This document shows, one piece after another, positions 1 through 7,390 of a stretch of DNA of 18,633 nucleotides (its first letter is position 1; every line of letters begins with the position of its first letter). The DNA lies in the NCBI GenBank assembly GCA_028700875.1, contig JAQVRW010000016.1:1-18633 (forward strand), given 5' to 3'. The position numbers were made by a program, and so were the translations under genes. The notes beneath the pieces were generated by a model. It had not been told where the DNA came from. It did not search any database and worked only from the letters and a program-made list of their open reading frames with translations. Source of the DNA: Candidatus Zixiibacteriota bacterium (GTDB taxonomy: Bacteria; Zixibacteria; MSB-5A5; GN15; JAAZOE01).

Positions 1-895
1 CGGCCGATTTCAACAACCGGTCATAGTCGGTCCGCCGCGCCAAGTCCATTACCCGCACCGGTTCTCCCTCGCGCGCCACCCGGTAGGCCAGCTCCATCGT
101 CTCCGGCGATACCGCTTTCAACTTGGTGTTCTTCTGCCCCCCAACCAGTCGTCCGCGATAAATGAGATTATCCCCCGGGCCGACCAGCATGATCCCCAAC
201 GCCGGATAATCGAGCACTTTCTCGCCGATCTTCAGAATCCCCTCGATAATCTCGTCGAAATCCATTATTCCGGCCAGGATACGGCTGTTCTCATACACCA
301 TTTCGAGCTGGACATGCATCTTTTCCAGTTCGCTGGTCCGCCTGTTCAGGGTATTGAACAGATTCAGCAGCCGGTTTTCGGAACGGCGGATATGGTCGGC
401 CACGAAATTGACCGTGATGGCGTAGAAACAGATCAAGGTCGAACGCAAAATCAAATTCATCGAGCTGATTTGCCCCAACGTGTCATAGTTGACCCCGATA
501 TAGGATACTACCAGGATACCGGCCAGGATGCTGATCGCCGAAGTGGACAGGATATAGGCTCCCATCGAAACCGACAGAAAATAGAAGAGATAAAAATCTG
601 AGACCATCCCTCCGGTGAAACGAGTGAGGGCGGTAAACAGGATGACATCGACCACCAATGTCGTCAGCAGAAAAGGCGCGTTATACTGACGCCGTTGGCG
701 AACCAGATACAGCGAAATGCCGAACAGCGTTGACTGCGCCGCAAGAATGACGATCAGTTCATGGAAGTTTTGTTTGGCCAGAGACCCAAAGATAAGGTAC
801 CCGGCAATCCCCAAAATAATAATCGTACGTGAAATCAAGTAGAGTGATTCCACGCGGGGCAGAATAGAACGCGAATCTAGGTGTAATATCTTCAT
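1..895 (-). CDS. Membrane sensor protein with GAF-like domain, N-terminal part (runs off left edge)
   Basis: The frame is open from an ATG at 895 to the left edge, about 298 codons, so the C-terminal output domain is missing. The first ~165 residues hold about six hydrophobic segments with short charged loops (MKILHLDSRS at the start, then IIILGIAGYLIFG, LTTLVVDVILFTAL, ILAGILVVSYIGV). A helical linker follows (RRSENRLLNLFNTLNRR), then a GAF-like domain with ILAGIMDFDEIIEGIL and YPALGIMLVGPG. This is the layout of a membrane-anchored sensor that would continue into a histidine kinase, GGDEF, HD-GYP or phosphatase domain; the window does not show which. A second in-frame ATG lies at 922, directly after a TGA. 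Neither start has a convincing Shine-Dalgarno site, so the true start may be nine codons upstream. It is separated from the transporter gene by a hairpin. Confidence 0.7.
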   Translation of the reverse strand, partial: MKILHLDSRSILPRVESLYLISRTIIILGIAGYLIFGSLAKQNFHELIVILAAQSTLFGISLYLVRQRRQYNAPFLLTTLVVDVILFTALTRFTGGMVSDFYLFYFLSVSMGAYILSTSAISILAGILVVSYIGVNYDTLGQISSMNLILRSTLICFYAITVNFVADHIRRSENRLLNLFNTLNRRTSELEKMHVQLEMVYENSRILAGIMDFDEIIEGILKIGEKVLDYPALGIMLVGPGDNLIYRGRLVGGQKNTKLKAVSPETMELAYRVAREGEPVRVMDLARRTDYDRLLKSA

Positions 896-979
896 ATGCG
901 CGCACCGGAGTACGTTCCCCATTCATATCGGCACGCGCCCGAAGAATCTTAACCCTTTAAACGGTAATCTATTATGATA

Positions 980-1010
980 TTCCCCGGACGGCCAACCGTT
1001 GCCGGGGGAA
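980..1010 (-). terminator. Nested hairpin just after cstA stop, likely terminator
   Basis: An outer stem TTCCCC (980-985) pairs with GGGGAA (1005-1010), and an inner stem ACGG (988-991) pairs with CCGT (996-999) around a CCAA loop. It begins 8 bases after the cstA-like stop codon on the minus strand. No long T-tract follows, so factor-independent termination is possible but not certain. Confidence 0.45.
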
Positions 1011-1017
1011 GGGGTAG

Positions 1018-2751
1018 CTACACTCGTGCGGTTTTCCGCGAACTGCGGATTTTCTTGACCGACAGACCGATCACGCCCAAGGACAAGACAATCAAAAGGA
1101 TATCGGCCGTGATGAGGGCGATATTCCCGGTTGGTATGTACGTGTCTACCAATAGGATGGAAAGTGAGGCGATAGTCGTGACAACCATGAAGAAGGCCGG
1201 TATCAAGGTGAACCAACTGCGACGGCCTCTCAGGGTCAGCCAAACCGAAACCGCAATCAGCGCCAGCGCGGCCAGGAGTTGGTTGGTCGAACCGAACAAC
1301 GGCCAGATCAGCTTGAAGGCGTTGAAATAGGCCATCAAGAACATGATCACCACCGACAACCCGGAATTAAACCAAAACTTGGTCATGATTTTCGGGACCT
1401 TCGGGAAAATCAGGACCCAGAACTCCTCAAACAGGTAGCGGTTCAACCGCACGGCGGCATCCAGAGTGGTGATGACAAACCCTTCAATCAGGAGAATGCC
1501 GCAGATGGCCCCCAAGGCGATGGGGATTCCCAGGCTGTTATGGAGCAGGCCGCCGGCCGCCAGGGCGAAGGCCAACACAGGGTTGGAGCCGGTATCGGCC
1601 CAGACTATTTTCAGATAGTCGGCATACGGCAGCGAGGAAGCCACCGTCACCAGGACCAAAACCGCCAAGGCTCCCTCCAAGGCCATCCCACCGAACCCGA
1701 TCTTCCTCGCCGCCGACTCGCTGGAAACCTGTTTGCAGGTGGTACCCGAGGCGACCAGGGCGTGAAAGCCGGATATCGCCCCGCAGGCGATGGTGATAAA
1801 CAACATCGGCCAGATCATTCCCAGCTTTTCCATTCCCGAGGTAAGGGAGAAGGTCGGGAAATTAATCGACAATCCCGAAAAACCGCCGACCAGCGTGGCC
1901 GTCACCAGAAGCAGCATCCCGCCATACAGAATCTGGACATTGATAAAGTCCCTCGGCTGGAGAATTATCCAAACCGGCACACCGGCGGCGAACAGGACAT
2001 AGACCGACATCAACACCATCCAGATCGGCGGCGAAAGAGTGACCGGAAGCAGAAAACCGACGACGAGGGAGACGACACAAATAGCAGACGCCAGCAGGTA
2101 ACCAACCAATGTCTTGATTCCTTTGCGGTAAATCAACCATCCCAGAAACGGCGCGCAGAGGGTGATGATGATGACCGAGGTCGAGGCGATACCGCCGATC
2201 ACCCCCATGGTCTGGCCGTCGCGGACGACCGTATGCAGTAAGGTCTGCCCCGGTTCCAGAGACAACTTGTCGACCGGCCACATGGATGTCAACGACATCG
2301 CAGTCATGCTCAGAAAGGCCGAGGTGACCAGGACGATCATGATAATCGTGAAGCTGAGGAACAGGAAACGGCCGCTTCGTCCCAGCGACTTGCCGGCGAT
2401 TTCTCCCATCGACAGCCCTCCCTCGCGGATGGAGGCGAACAGAGCGGTGTAGTCATGGACCGCGCCGAAAAAGACGGTCCCCAGAACGACCCAGAGCCAG
2501 GCGGGCCCGAAACCATAGAGGATTCCCAGGGTGGGGCCGACAATCGGCCCGGCGCCGGCGATAGCGGAGAAATGATGAGCGAACAGGACATGGATACGGG
2601 TGGGAACAAAGTCGCGGCCGTCGGTTTTGGTATGGGCGGGTGTCGGACGGCTGTCGTCCTCGCCCACTTGCCGGGCGATAAAGCCGCCGTACAACCTCAC
2701 CGCCAACCCGAGGATAACCAGCGCTGCCGCCACCGGAAAGAGTATGTTCAT
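1018..2751 (-). CDS. cstA: CstA-family transporter (carbon starvation / pyruvate-peptide uptake)
   Basis: A polytopic inner-membrane protein of 577 residues with about 14-16 hydrophobic segments. The diagnostic N-terminal stretch is present: RIHVLFAHHFSAIAG with HH at residues 59-60, followed by GAGPIVGPTLG. Further family landmarks are FFGAVHDY, SGFHALVASGTTCKQ and, near the end, FGSTNQLLAALALI. CstA relatives (CstA, BtsT/YjiY) import pyruvate or peptides during carbon limitation; the substrate here cannot be read from sequence. E. coli members are about 700 residues, and this one matches the shorter class. I chose the ATG at 2751 because AAAGGGAC lies 5-6 bases upstream. An in-frame start 24 codons earlier (2823) would add a polar, non-family tail and would overlap the -35 box. 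Transcribed divergently from the bactofilin-like gene. Family identification is firm; the symbol is by family. Confidence 0.93.
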   Translation of the reverse strand: MNILFPVAAALVILGLAVRLYGGFIARQVGEDDSRPTPAHTKTDGRDFVPTRIHVLFAHHFSAIAGAGPIVGPTLGILYGFGPAWLWVVLGTVFFGAVHDYTALFASIREGGLSMGEIAGKSLGRSGRFLFLSFTIIMIVLVTSAFLSMTAMSLTSMWPVDKLSLEPGQTLLHTVVRDGQTMGVIGGIASTSVIIITLCAPFLGWLIYRKGIKTLVGYLLASAICVVSLVVGFLLPVTLSPPIWMVLMSVYVLFAAGVPVWIILQPRDFINVQILYGGMLLLVTATLVGGFSGLSINFPTFSLTSGMEKLGMIWPMLFITIACGAISGFHALVASGTTCKQVSSESAARKIGFGGMALEGALAVLVLVTVASSLPYADYLKIVWADTGSNPVLAFALAAGGLLHNSLGIPIALGAICGILLIEGFVITTLDAAVRLNRYLFEEFWVLIFPKVPKIMTKFWFNSGLSVVIMFLMAYFNAFKLIWPLFGSTNQLLAALALIAVSVWLTLRGRRSWFTLIPAFFMVVTTIASLSILLVDTYIPTGNIALITADILLIVLSLGVIGLSVKKIRSSRKTARV

Positions 2752-2797
2752 GTCGTCCCTTTCAAAGAACCCGGTTTTTATATTGCGGGACGGGGTG

Positions 2798-2825
2798 AAT
2801 ATAGCAATTTTCCTCATGTGCACAA
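2798..2825 (-). promoter_or_regulatory. Candidate sigma70 promoter of cstA-like gene
   Basis: On the minus strand TTGTGC (2820-2825) and TATATT (2798-2803) are 16 bases apart, a good -10 and a fair -35. The transcript would start near 2791 and leave a leader of about 40 bases before the ATG at 2751. No catabolite-activator site was recognised. Confidence 0.5.
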
Positions 2826-2904
2826 GGGCATTTCACGGCTGACGCAACTTTCGGTCCGACAACGTCGTAGTCGAAGAAGGAGTGGCTGAAAAGAGGATAT
2901 TCTT

Positions 2905-4086
2905 ATGAGCGTACGAACCTGGTTGGTTTGGCTGGCGGCAGGGGTTTGTCTGGCGGCCGCGGTAATGCCGGATACTGCTTCGGCCTCGATATTCTACGGC
3001 GGCAAACGGTATGTGGTCGCTCCCGGGGACACGGTCGGCGATGATCTTCTCTTATGGACCAATGAAGGGGCATTCGACGGCGTAATGACCCAGGATTTGA
3101 TCATGTTCTGCCGACGGTACAAGATGACCGGACAGGTTCAGGGCAATATCTTCTCGGCCTCGCAATATGCCACCGTCCGGGGCACGGTCGACCGCTCCGC
3201 CCGCATTTTCGCTCAGACCGCCACCATCGACGGCATCATCACCAATAACCTGATCGTTTTTGCCAGCGATATCGAGTTGTCCCGTAACAGCCGGGTGGGA
3301 CGCGACGCGAATCTCACGGGCGGCGAGATTTCGACCTCGGGCGAGATCGGCCGCAACCTGACCATCCATTGCGGGCAGGCGATCATCTCCGGCAAAATCA
3401 GCGGCGATGTGGATATCACCGCCGACAAAATATCGATCGTGGCCCCGGCCGAAATCCTCGGCTCGATCAAATACAAATCCAAGGATGAAATCCAGATCGA
3501 CAACGGCGTCGTGATCTCCGGCGCGGTCGAACGGCTGAAGATCGAGAAGAAGGATACTGAAGACGAGGGCGTCAGTTGGCCGTTTCGTTTCGTGCTGTTT
3601 CTGTGCGCCCTGGTCACCGGGTTGATCATCACGGCGGTTTTCAAACCGCATACCGGGCATGCGGTCGCGGCCGTTCTGCAGAAACCGCTGGTCACCCTGG
3701 GCGTGGGCTTTGTCGGCTTCTGTATCGCCCCCATCGCCATCCTGGTGTTGTGCCTGACCGTCATCGGCATCCCCGCCGGCATCATCCTGCTGTTTGTCTT
3801 TACCGTCTTCTTCTACATCGCCAAAATCTATGTCGCCATCGTCCTGGGACGGTTGATCATCGGCCTGTTCCACAAAACTTCCGTGCCCAAGACGGGCTGG
3901 GCCTTGCTGCTGGGCCTGTTTATCATGTTCCTGGTGTTCGCCATTCCGTATCTCGGGTTTATTCTCTATCTGGGCACGATCTTCATCGGCATGGGCGCGA
4001 TCGCGCTGGGGTTACGCGCCTGCCGCATCGCGGCGGCGGGATCGCCCGCGTCACCTTCCGGCGCGCCACCGCCGGTCGTCCAGTAG
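2905..4086 (+). CDS. Secreted bactofilin-like beta-repeat protein with C-terminal membrane domain
   Basis: The protein has 393 residues. Residues 1-28 form a signal peptide (hydrophobic LVWLAAGVCLAAAV, then ASAS). Residues 30-210 are short repeated beta-rungs rich in G, I and V with polar turns, for example GQVQGNIFSAS, GTVDRSARIFAQ, GEIGRNLTIHC and GKISGDVDITA. This is the right-handed beta-helix pattern of the bactofilin (polymer-forming cytoskeletal, DUF583) family. A charged linker (LKIEKKDTEDEG) leads to about four hydrophobic segments at roughly 227-246, 262-300, 302-321 and 331-370, and a proline-rich tail. Classical bactofilins are cytosolic and lack both signal peptide and membrane domain, so here the rungs probably lie outside the inner membrane. 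The start has AAGAGGAT 6-7 bases upstream. The cellular role is unknown; envelope scaffolding is an inference. Confidence 0.8.
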   Translation: MSVRTWLVWLAAGVCLAAAVMPDTASASIFYGGKRYVVAPGDTVGDDLLLWTNEGAFDGVMTQDLIMFCRRYKMTGQVQGNIFSASQYATVRGTVDRSARIFAQTATIDGIITNNLIVFASDIELSRNSRVGRDANLTGGEISTSGEIGRNLTIHCGQAIISGKISGDVDITADKISIVAPAEILGSIKYKSKDEIQIDNGVVISGAVERLKIEKKDTEDEGVSWPFRFVLFLCALVTGLIITAVFKPHTGHAVAAVLQKPLVTLGVGFVGFCIAPIAILVLCLTVIGIPAGIILLFVFTVFFYIAKIYVAIVLGRLIIGLFHKTSVPKTGWALLLGLFIMFLVFAIPYLGFILYLGTIFIGMGAIALGLRACRIAAAGSPASPSGAPPPVVQ

Positions 4087-4123
4087 TCGCAAACCGCAAA
4101 CGCTTATAGTTCACCAGACTGTC

Positions 4124-4143
4124 ATTCCCGCGACAGCGGGAAT
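4124..4143. repeat. dRS3-like hairpin ATTCCCGC/GCGGGAAT
   Basis: A perfect 8-bp stem, ATTCCCGC (4124-4131) and GCGGGAAT (4136-4143), encloses the loop GACA. It lies 38 bases after the bactofilin-like stop codon and could end that transcript. The same core is known from dispersed repeats in several bacteria, such as the Neisseria dRS3 family. Confidence 0.7.
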
Positions 4144-4218
4144 CCATCTTCCCGTGCGGGCTTTCGTTCGTGAGCCCCCCCCAGACTTGGTGTTGTTGAT
4201 AAACCTCCCGAAACGGTT

Positions 4219-4263
4219 GCGGCAGGTCTTGATTTCGACGAAGTCGGAATTGTGACCTGCCGC
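4219..4263. repeat. Long two-tier hairpin
   Basis: GCGGCAGGTC (4219-4228) pairs perfectly with GACCTGCCGC (4254-4263). Inside, TTTCGAC and GTCGGAA form a second stem with one G-U pair around a GAA loop. This is probably a dispersed intergenic element; no function is evident. Confidence 0.65.
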
Positions 4264-4315
4264 GTGTCGATAATTTTCGAATGCTCTTATACCGCCGGAC
4301 CGCCCCCTCGTGTGC

Positions 4316-4339
4316 CACCCCCAAACTTGTTTGGGGGTG
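4316..4339. repeat. Perfect palindrome CACCCCCAAAC-TT-GTTTGGGGGTG
   Basis: An 11-bp perfect stem with a 2-base centre. A related hairpin with the same C5-A2 arm and a 5-base loop occurs at 12254-12276, so this is probably one dispersed family. Confidence 0.65.
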
Positions 4340-4458
4340 TGTGCCTACGCACCGGATACGCCTGCCTTCAGGCTGGGGAAATCTGATCTCCGATTGTAGG
4401 GGCACGCGGCTGCGTGCCCGTGAATGATCCCATAACGAAAATCCCCTTCACTTCATCC

Positions 4459-4538
4459 CGTAGGGGCGAGCGGGTGCTCGCCCACGATCAAATAGGACAA
4501 CCACATGGGGTTCCACTATATCGAAATCTGACTATGAT
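4459..4538 (+). repeat. 80-base direct repeat, copy 1
   Basis: It contains the GCGAGC/GCTCGC hairpin and the spacer beginning GATCAAATAGGACAACCACA. Copy 2 is the same length with about seven substitutions, clustered in the last 35 bases. Confidence 0.85.
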
Positions 4539-4540
4539 CC

Positions 4541-4604
4541 GTAGGGGCGTCCGCCGCGGCGGACGCCCATGGATTGGATCAAGCGAATCGCCACCCGCCC
4601 CTAC
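4541..4604. repeat. BIME-like 64-bp element with GTAGGGGC/GCCCCTAC ends
   Basis: GTAGGGGC (4541-4548) and its reverse complement GCCCCTAC (4597-4604) bound a perfect 24-base palindrome made of GGGCGTCCGCC and its complement. A second element of almost the same length and with the same ends lies at 7391-7455. Paired REP elements in opposite orientation are the structure called a BIME. Confidence 0.65.
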
Positions 4605-4680
4605 AGAAATAACTCGACTTGAGTTGTAGGGGCCCGCGGCCGCGCGCCCGTGGACGTTTTACGATTGATTCCGTGGGCGG

Positions 4681-4738
4681 CAGATGTCCACATCTGCCCC
4701 GCTGAAGATTGTCCCGGCCGATGCTCACATCGGCCGGG
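4681..4738. repeat. Two adjacent perfect stem-loops
   Basis: CAGATG-TCCA-CATCTG (4681-4696) is followed by an 11-bp perfect stem, CCCGGCCGATG (4713-4723) with CATCGGCCGGG (4728-4738), closed by a CTCA loop. Both lie between the two halves of the GTAG hairpin array. Confidence 0.6.
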
Positions 4739-4847
4739 GTGCCCCGCTCCGCCGTCGGCGGACGGTGGGAAAAGTCGTTCCACGATGATGCCTCTGTGAT
4801 AATAACCGAGTACCCCAACTTTCAGGCGGGAAAATCTGATCTCGAAT

Positions 4848-4927
4848 CGTAGGGGCGAGCGGGTGCTCGCCCACGATCAAATAGGACAACCACAGGAGGT
4901 TCCACTACGCCAAAACCTGACTATGAT
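4848..4927 (+). repeat. 80-base direct repeat, copy 2
   Basis: It matches 4459-4538 at about 73 of 80 positions with no length change. It is again preceded by module P, but here it is followed by Y and Z, whereas Y precedes it in the first half of the array. Confidence 0.85.
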
Positions 4928-5205
4928 TTGTGGGGACGCTTCGAGAAGCGCCCGTGAACGATCCCGCGACGAATATATTCCCTTCACCTCACTGTAGGGG
5001 CGCGAGGCTTCGCGCCCGGGACGTTTTACGATTGATTTTGTGCCGCCATTGCCTTTGATTCTGAACACGGGTACCCCGGCCTTCAGGCTGGGTAAAATCA
5101 TTGCAGCAATAATATCCCCACCCCGGAGGGGATAGGATACCCTGCCCCGGTCTCATGGACGAGTAATCAACAGCACCCGCCGCGGCGCTGTACATTAAAT
5201 TGTCA

Positions 5206-5234
5206 TTGACAATCACCTCTCTCTTTTCTATTAT
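5206..5234 (+). promoter_or_regulatory. Canonical sigma70-type promoter of the duplicated-domain gene
   Basis: TTGACA (5206-5211) is followed after exactly 17 bases by TATTAT (5229-5234). The transcript would start near 5241, leaving about 45 bases before the start codon. This is the best promoter in the window. It lies after the repeat array, so the gene need not be read from further upstream. Confidence 0.75.
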
Positions 5235-5285
5235 GATTATGAGCACCGCATCGGTTAAAGGCGCCAAGCAATACTGAGGTTTATG

Positions 5286-6902
5286 ATGAGCCGGTCAACT
5301 CTATTTGGCTTGGTTGTATTTATCGCGTGTTGCCTTCTGCATCCCGGGAAGACGGAGGCGCAGTTCCCAAGTTCGTGCAACATATATCTCCAGGACGACC
5401 TATATAGCAGTCGGCTCCAATTCCGTTACGCGGGATTATTTGATACGTTGACCGTCAAAGCCGGTTCGATCACGTCACGCGTGGCCGCTGATGAACCTTT
5501 CTATTTTTCCCCGCCTGGCGACAGTTTCTGGATTGAACTCTCTGGCACATCCCAGATGGGCGGATCATATACGGGCCGGATTTTGGTCCGTCTAACCCCT
5601 GATTCTTTGGTCATATTTGATTCCCCGGAAAGCGTCTTTCGGGTGGTGAAACCACGTGTCCTGAGGATTCCGGGACATCTCAAGAATCATCTATACTGGT
5701 TTACCCCTATGGTCATGCGGAACCGTTACCGCCCGGAGATTTTGGAGAAATACAAGAAGGACCTGAAGGCAATCGGGGCCGAATATGTCAATATGCCCCC
5801 GGGGGACTATGGTTGGTTTATTCTGAGAGCGGATTCCACTTACGGATTGATTATCACCCGCGATGTGCGCGGACCGGTGATGTTCTTTTCATATTTCGGC
5901 CCTGAAGAGATAATCTCCTGGACGGTTCGAAATATCGCTCGCAATATGCGCAAGCCATGGAATCCGGAAGTATGGGTGGATGTATACTCCGGGCCGCCGG
6001 TCACTCCCCAGACGATCCGATCAGGTATTACGGAACCAATTCATGAACAGTGGCCGGAAGATCGGGAACAGGAAATGGACACGGTATTGCCCCGGTCAAT
6101 CCCGCGGATATATCATGGCAACATATGGGAAGACAGGCATAAAGGATTATTCAATGTCGGGGTTTATATGGAGGGGGTGATGCCGGCTAATGCCATCCAG
6201 ATACGTTGCCGGGTGCGCCAAACGGACGATGGAATCATGGTTCATCTGACGTCGGTTTTGCCCCGATACATGTCTCCGGGGGCAGCCAAATCTCTGGAGT
6301 CCACTCCGTCATACATGGTGGGGGAAAAGATCGTTGATCCCGCACAGCCTCGTTTCAGGCGGCTTGGGGGTGGTTGTTCGTTTTCGCCCTCGTCGGACAC
6401 ATTTAATCTCATCTTCATCAACCTAGCGGACACCGCCAGATTCCGAGTCATGATTGATTCTTCAACGGTCAAGATCACACGCCAGGACGTGAAATTGGTC
6501 ATATTCGGGCGCAATCAATTCCTGCGCGATCCCGTGGATATGTTTTGGGTTAAGGTGCCCAACCCGTCTGCTATTCAACTCCACCAAGAATGGGTCCGCC
6601 AAATAATGGCAAACTGTGCCAAGGCGGGAGCCAAGTTGGTTCTCATGCCGCCCGGTTTATATAGCACCAGTGACGGCATAAAGCGAGTCACAAAGGACTC
6701 CATAAATACCGTCGTTGACGAAAGAGGCGAGTCCAGAATACTCTTTTATCGATATCTTGGTCCGAAAGAACCGATTATCTCTGCCGTGGACGTTGACAAG
6801 CGGGAAGCATATACACGGCGAGCGGAATTTCCGCTCTATTTTGGACCCAAGAGCAGGAAAACTCCGGCGAACGATACTGACCCGCCGGTGGAATCGCAAT
6901 GA
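5286..6902 (+). CDS. Secreted protein of unknown function with an internal domain duplication
   Basis: The protein has 538 residues. A signal peptide covers about residues 1-26 (LFGLVVFIACCLL, then a site near TEAQ). I recognise no family. The protein contains the same domain twice, roughly residues 72-212 and 364-500. Shared landmarks are FSPPGDSFWIEL / FSPSSDTFNLIF, an amphipathic helix before MPPGDY / MPPGLY (MPPG at 170-173 and 454-457), and FFSYFGPEEIIS / LFYRYLGPKEPIIS. The long linker holds an acidic segment and further beta-like strands. The tail is polar. There is no transmembrane helix after the signal peptide, so it is probably periplasmic or exported. Two ATGs are adjacent (5283, 5286). 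I chose 5286 because GAGG (5276-5279) is then 6 bases away rather than 3. Monocistronic, with its own promoter. Confidence 0.75.
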   Translation: MSRSTLFGLVVFIACCLLHPGKTEAQFPSSCNIYLQDDLYSSRLQFRYAGLFDTLTVKAGSITSRVAADEPFYFSPPGDSFWIELSGTSQMGGSYTGRILVRLTPDSLVIFDSPESVFRVVKPRVLRIPGHLKNHLYWFTPMVMRNRYRPEILEKYKKDLKAIGAEYVNMPPGDYGWFILRADSTYGLIITRDVRGPVMFFSYFGPEEIISWTVRNIARNMRKPWNPEVWVDVYSGPPVTPQTIRSGITEPIHEQWPEDREQEMDTVLPRSIPRIYHGNIWEDRHKGLFNVGVYMEGVMPANAIQIRCRVRQTDDGIMVHLTSVLPRYMSPGAAKSLESTPSYMVGEKIVDPAQPRFRRLGGGCSFSPSSDTFNLIFINLADTARFRVMIDSSTVKITRQDVKLVIFGRNQFLRDPVDMFWVKVPNPSAIQLHQEWVRQIMANCAKAGAKLVLMPPGLYSTSDGIKRVTKDSINTVVDERGESRILFYRYLGPKEPIISAVDVDKREAYTRRAEFPLYFGPKSRKTPANDTDPPVESQ

Positions 6903-6920
6903 CCGGGTGCCTTACCCATA

Positions 6921-6940
6921 GTCCCCGCCCCAGCGGGGAC
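6921..6940 (+). terminator. Hairpin after the duplicated-domain gene, possible terminator
   Basis: A perfect 8-bp stem, GTCCCCGC (6921-6928) and GCGGGGAC (6933-6940), with loop CCCA lies 18 bases after the stop codon. There is no T-tract. It resembles the dRS3-like hairpin at 4124-4143 and may be a repeat that also serves as a transcript end. Confidence 0.45.
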
Positions 6941-7005
6941 GACTGGTGGGTTCAAGTGATTCTGGCTGAGAATTGTCAATCCCCTATATGCGTTGACGAT
7001 CCCCC

Positions 7006-7041
7006 CGCAAAATCAACACCACTTTGATGGTGAATACGAAT
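7006..7041 (+). repeat. 36-base dispersed repeat, copy 1
   Basis: CGCAAAATCAACACCAC begins a 36-base segment that recurs in reverse orientation at 12631-12666 with 34 of 36 identities. It contains the small inverted repeat CACCA-CTTTGA-TGGTG. Confidence 0.85.
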
Positions 7042-7117
7042 TCATCCCCTTTAATAGATGAAACCATCGCATTCTATACGTCTGGGTACAAGTGACGACC
7101 CAAAATCGGCCGGGTGG

Positions 7118-7135
7118 CCCACCATTCATGGTGGG
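7118..7135. repeat. Palindrome CCCACCAT-TC-ATGGTGGG
   Basis: An 8-bp perfect stem with a 2-base centre. The identical palindrome recurs at 11994-12011. In both places it lies about 30 bases upstream of a copy of the five-copy element, so it appears to be an optional upstream module of that element. Confidence 0.75.
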
Positions 7136-7165
7136 AAAGCGCGTGCAAAAACGGTATTACGTTTG

Positions 7166-7350
7166 TATGACGAAATGGGCAAAAACATTAAAAATAACAA
7201 GGCAAACCCATTTCCCGGCAATCGCATGCCATCCATGCCATTCCAGCGAATAATTGCGGTTTTTCGGCCGCGAATCGGTAGAAGAATGCCATCGATTTAC
7301 ATAGCCCGGTCGGGAACCCTCCCCCGACCGCAAGTTGTCCGATGGCATGA
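7166..7350 (+). repeat. Dispersed element, long copy A
   Basis: The core reads AAAAATAACAAGGCAAACCC and includes AGAAGAATGCCATCGATTT. The 3' part holds a 9-bp inverted repeat, ATGCCATCG (7286-7294) with CGATGGCAT (7340-7348), enclosing CGGTCGGG / CCCGACCG (7307-7314 / 7323-7330). It is homologous along its length to copy E and over the first ~130 bases to copy D. In the frame starting at the ATG at 7175 it would read KNIKNNKANPFPGNRMPSM. Confidence 0.75.
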
Positions 7351-7390
7351 GGAATGGATTTCCGGCGTCGCACAGAATCGGCGCTTGGTC

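Larger units (their letters stand above)
4358..5100. repeat. Array of GTAG-headed REP-like hairpins with conserved spacers
   Basis: Palindromes with head GTAGGGGC and tail GCCC start at 4396, 4460, 4541, 4625, 4849 and 4994, with a degenerate one (GTGGGGAC) at 4931. The arms differ (GCGAGC/GCTCGC, CACGC/GCGTG, CGCTTC/GAAGCG, GGGCGCGA/TCGCGCCC) while the pairing is kept. Spacers are conserved: module P (TTCAGGC, then a G-rich run and usually ATCTGATCTC) at 4358, 4811 and 5072; Y (GTGAA-GATCCC to CCTTCAC) at about 4417 and 4951; Z, an identical 19-mer, at 4652-4670 and 5019-5037. The GTAG head followed by a GC-rich palindrome is the published architecture of REP elements mobilised by RAYT transposases. 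No RAYT gene is in the window. Confidence 0.75.
4087..5282. repeat. Gene-free 1.2-kb region packed with palindromic repeats
   Basis: I see no credible coding region here; the open frames are short and lack family features. The stretch holds, in order: a dRS3-like hairpin (4124-4143), a long hairpin (4219-4263), a palindrome (4316-4339), and the GTAG-headed hairpin array with conserved spacers (4358-5100). A second copy of the 80-base repeat and two strong stem-loops lie inside it. The last ~80 bases carry the promoter and ribosome binding site of the next gene. Confidence 0.85.

Noticed and set aside
1279..2241. Plus-strand open frame inside the cstA-like gene
   Set aside because: It is the antisense of conserved transmembrane segments and gives a Q/R/H-rich product with no recognisable domain.
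3052..3873. Minus-strand open frame inside the bactofilin-like gene
   Set aside because: It is rich in D, G and Q with no hydrophobic core, a typical shadow of a GC-rich beta-repeat gene. The plus-strand gene has a signal peptide and ribosome binding site.
4358..5100. CRISPR array
   Set aside because: The repeated units are hairpins with differing arms and irregular spacing. Here the spacers are conserved rather than unique, and no cas gene is present.
6940..6980. Possible tRNA because of a GGGTTCAAG segment
   Set aside because: No acceptor stem, anticodon arm or D arm could be paired around it.
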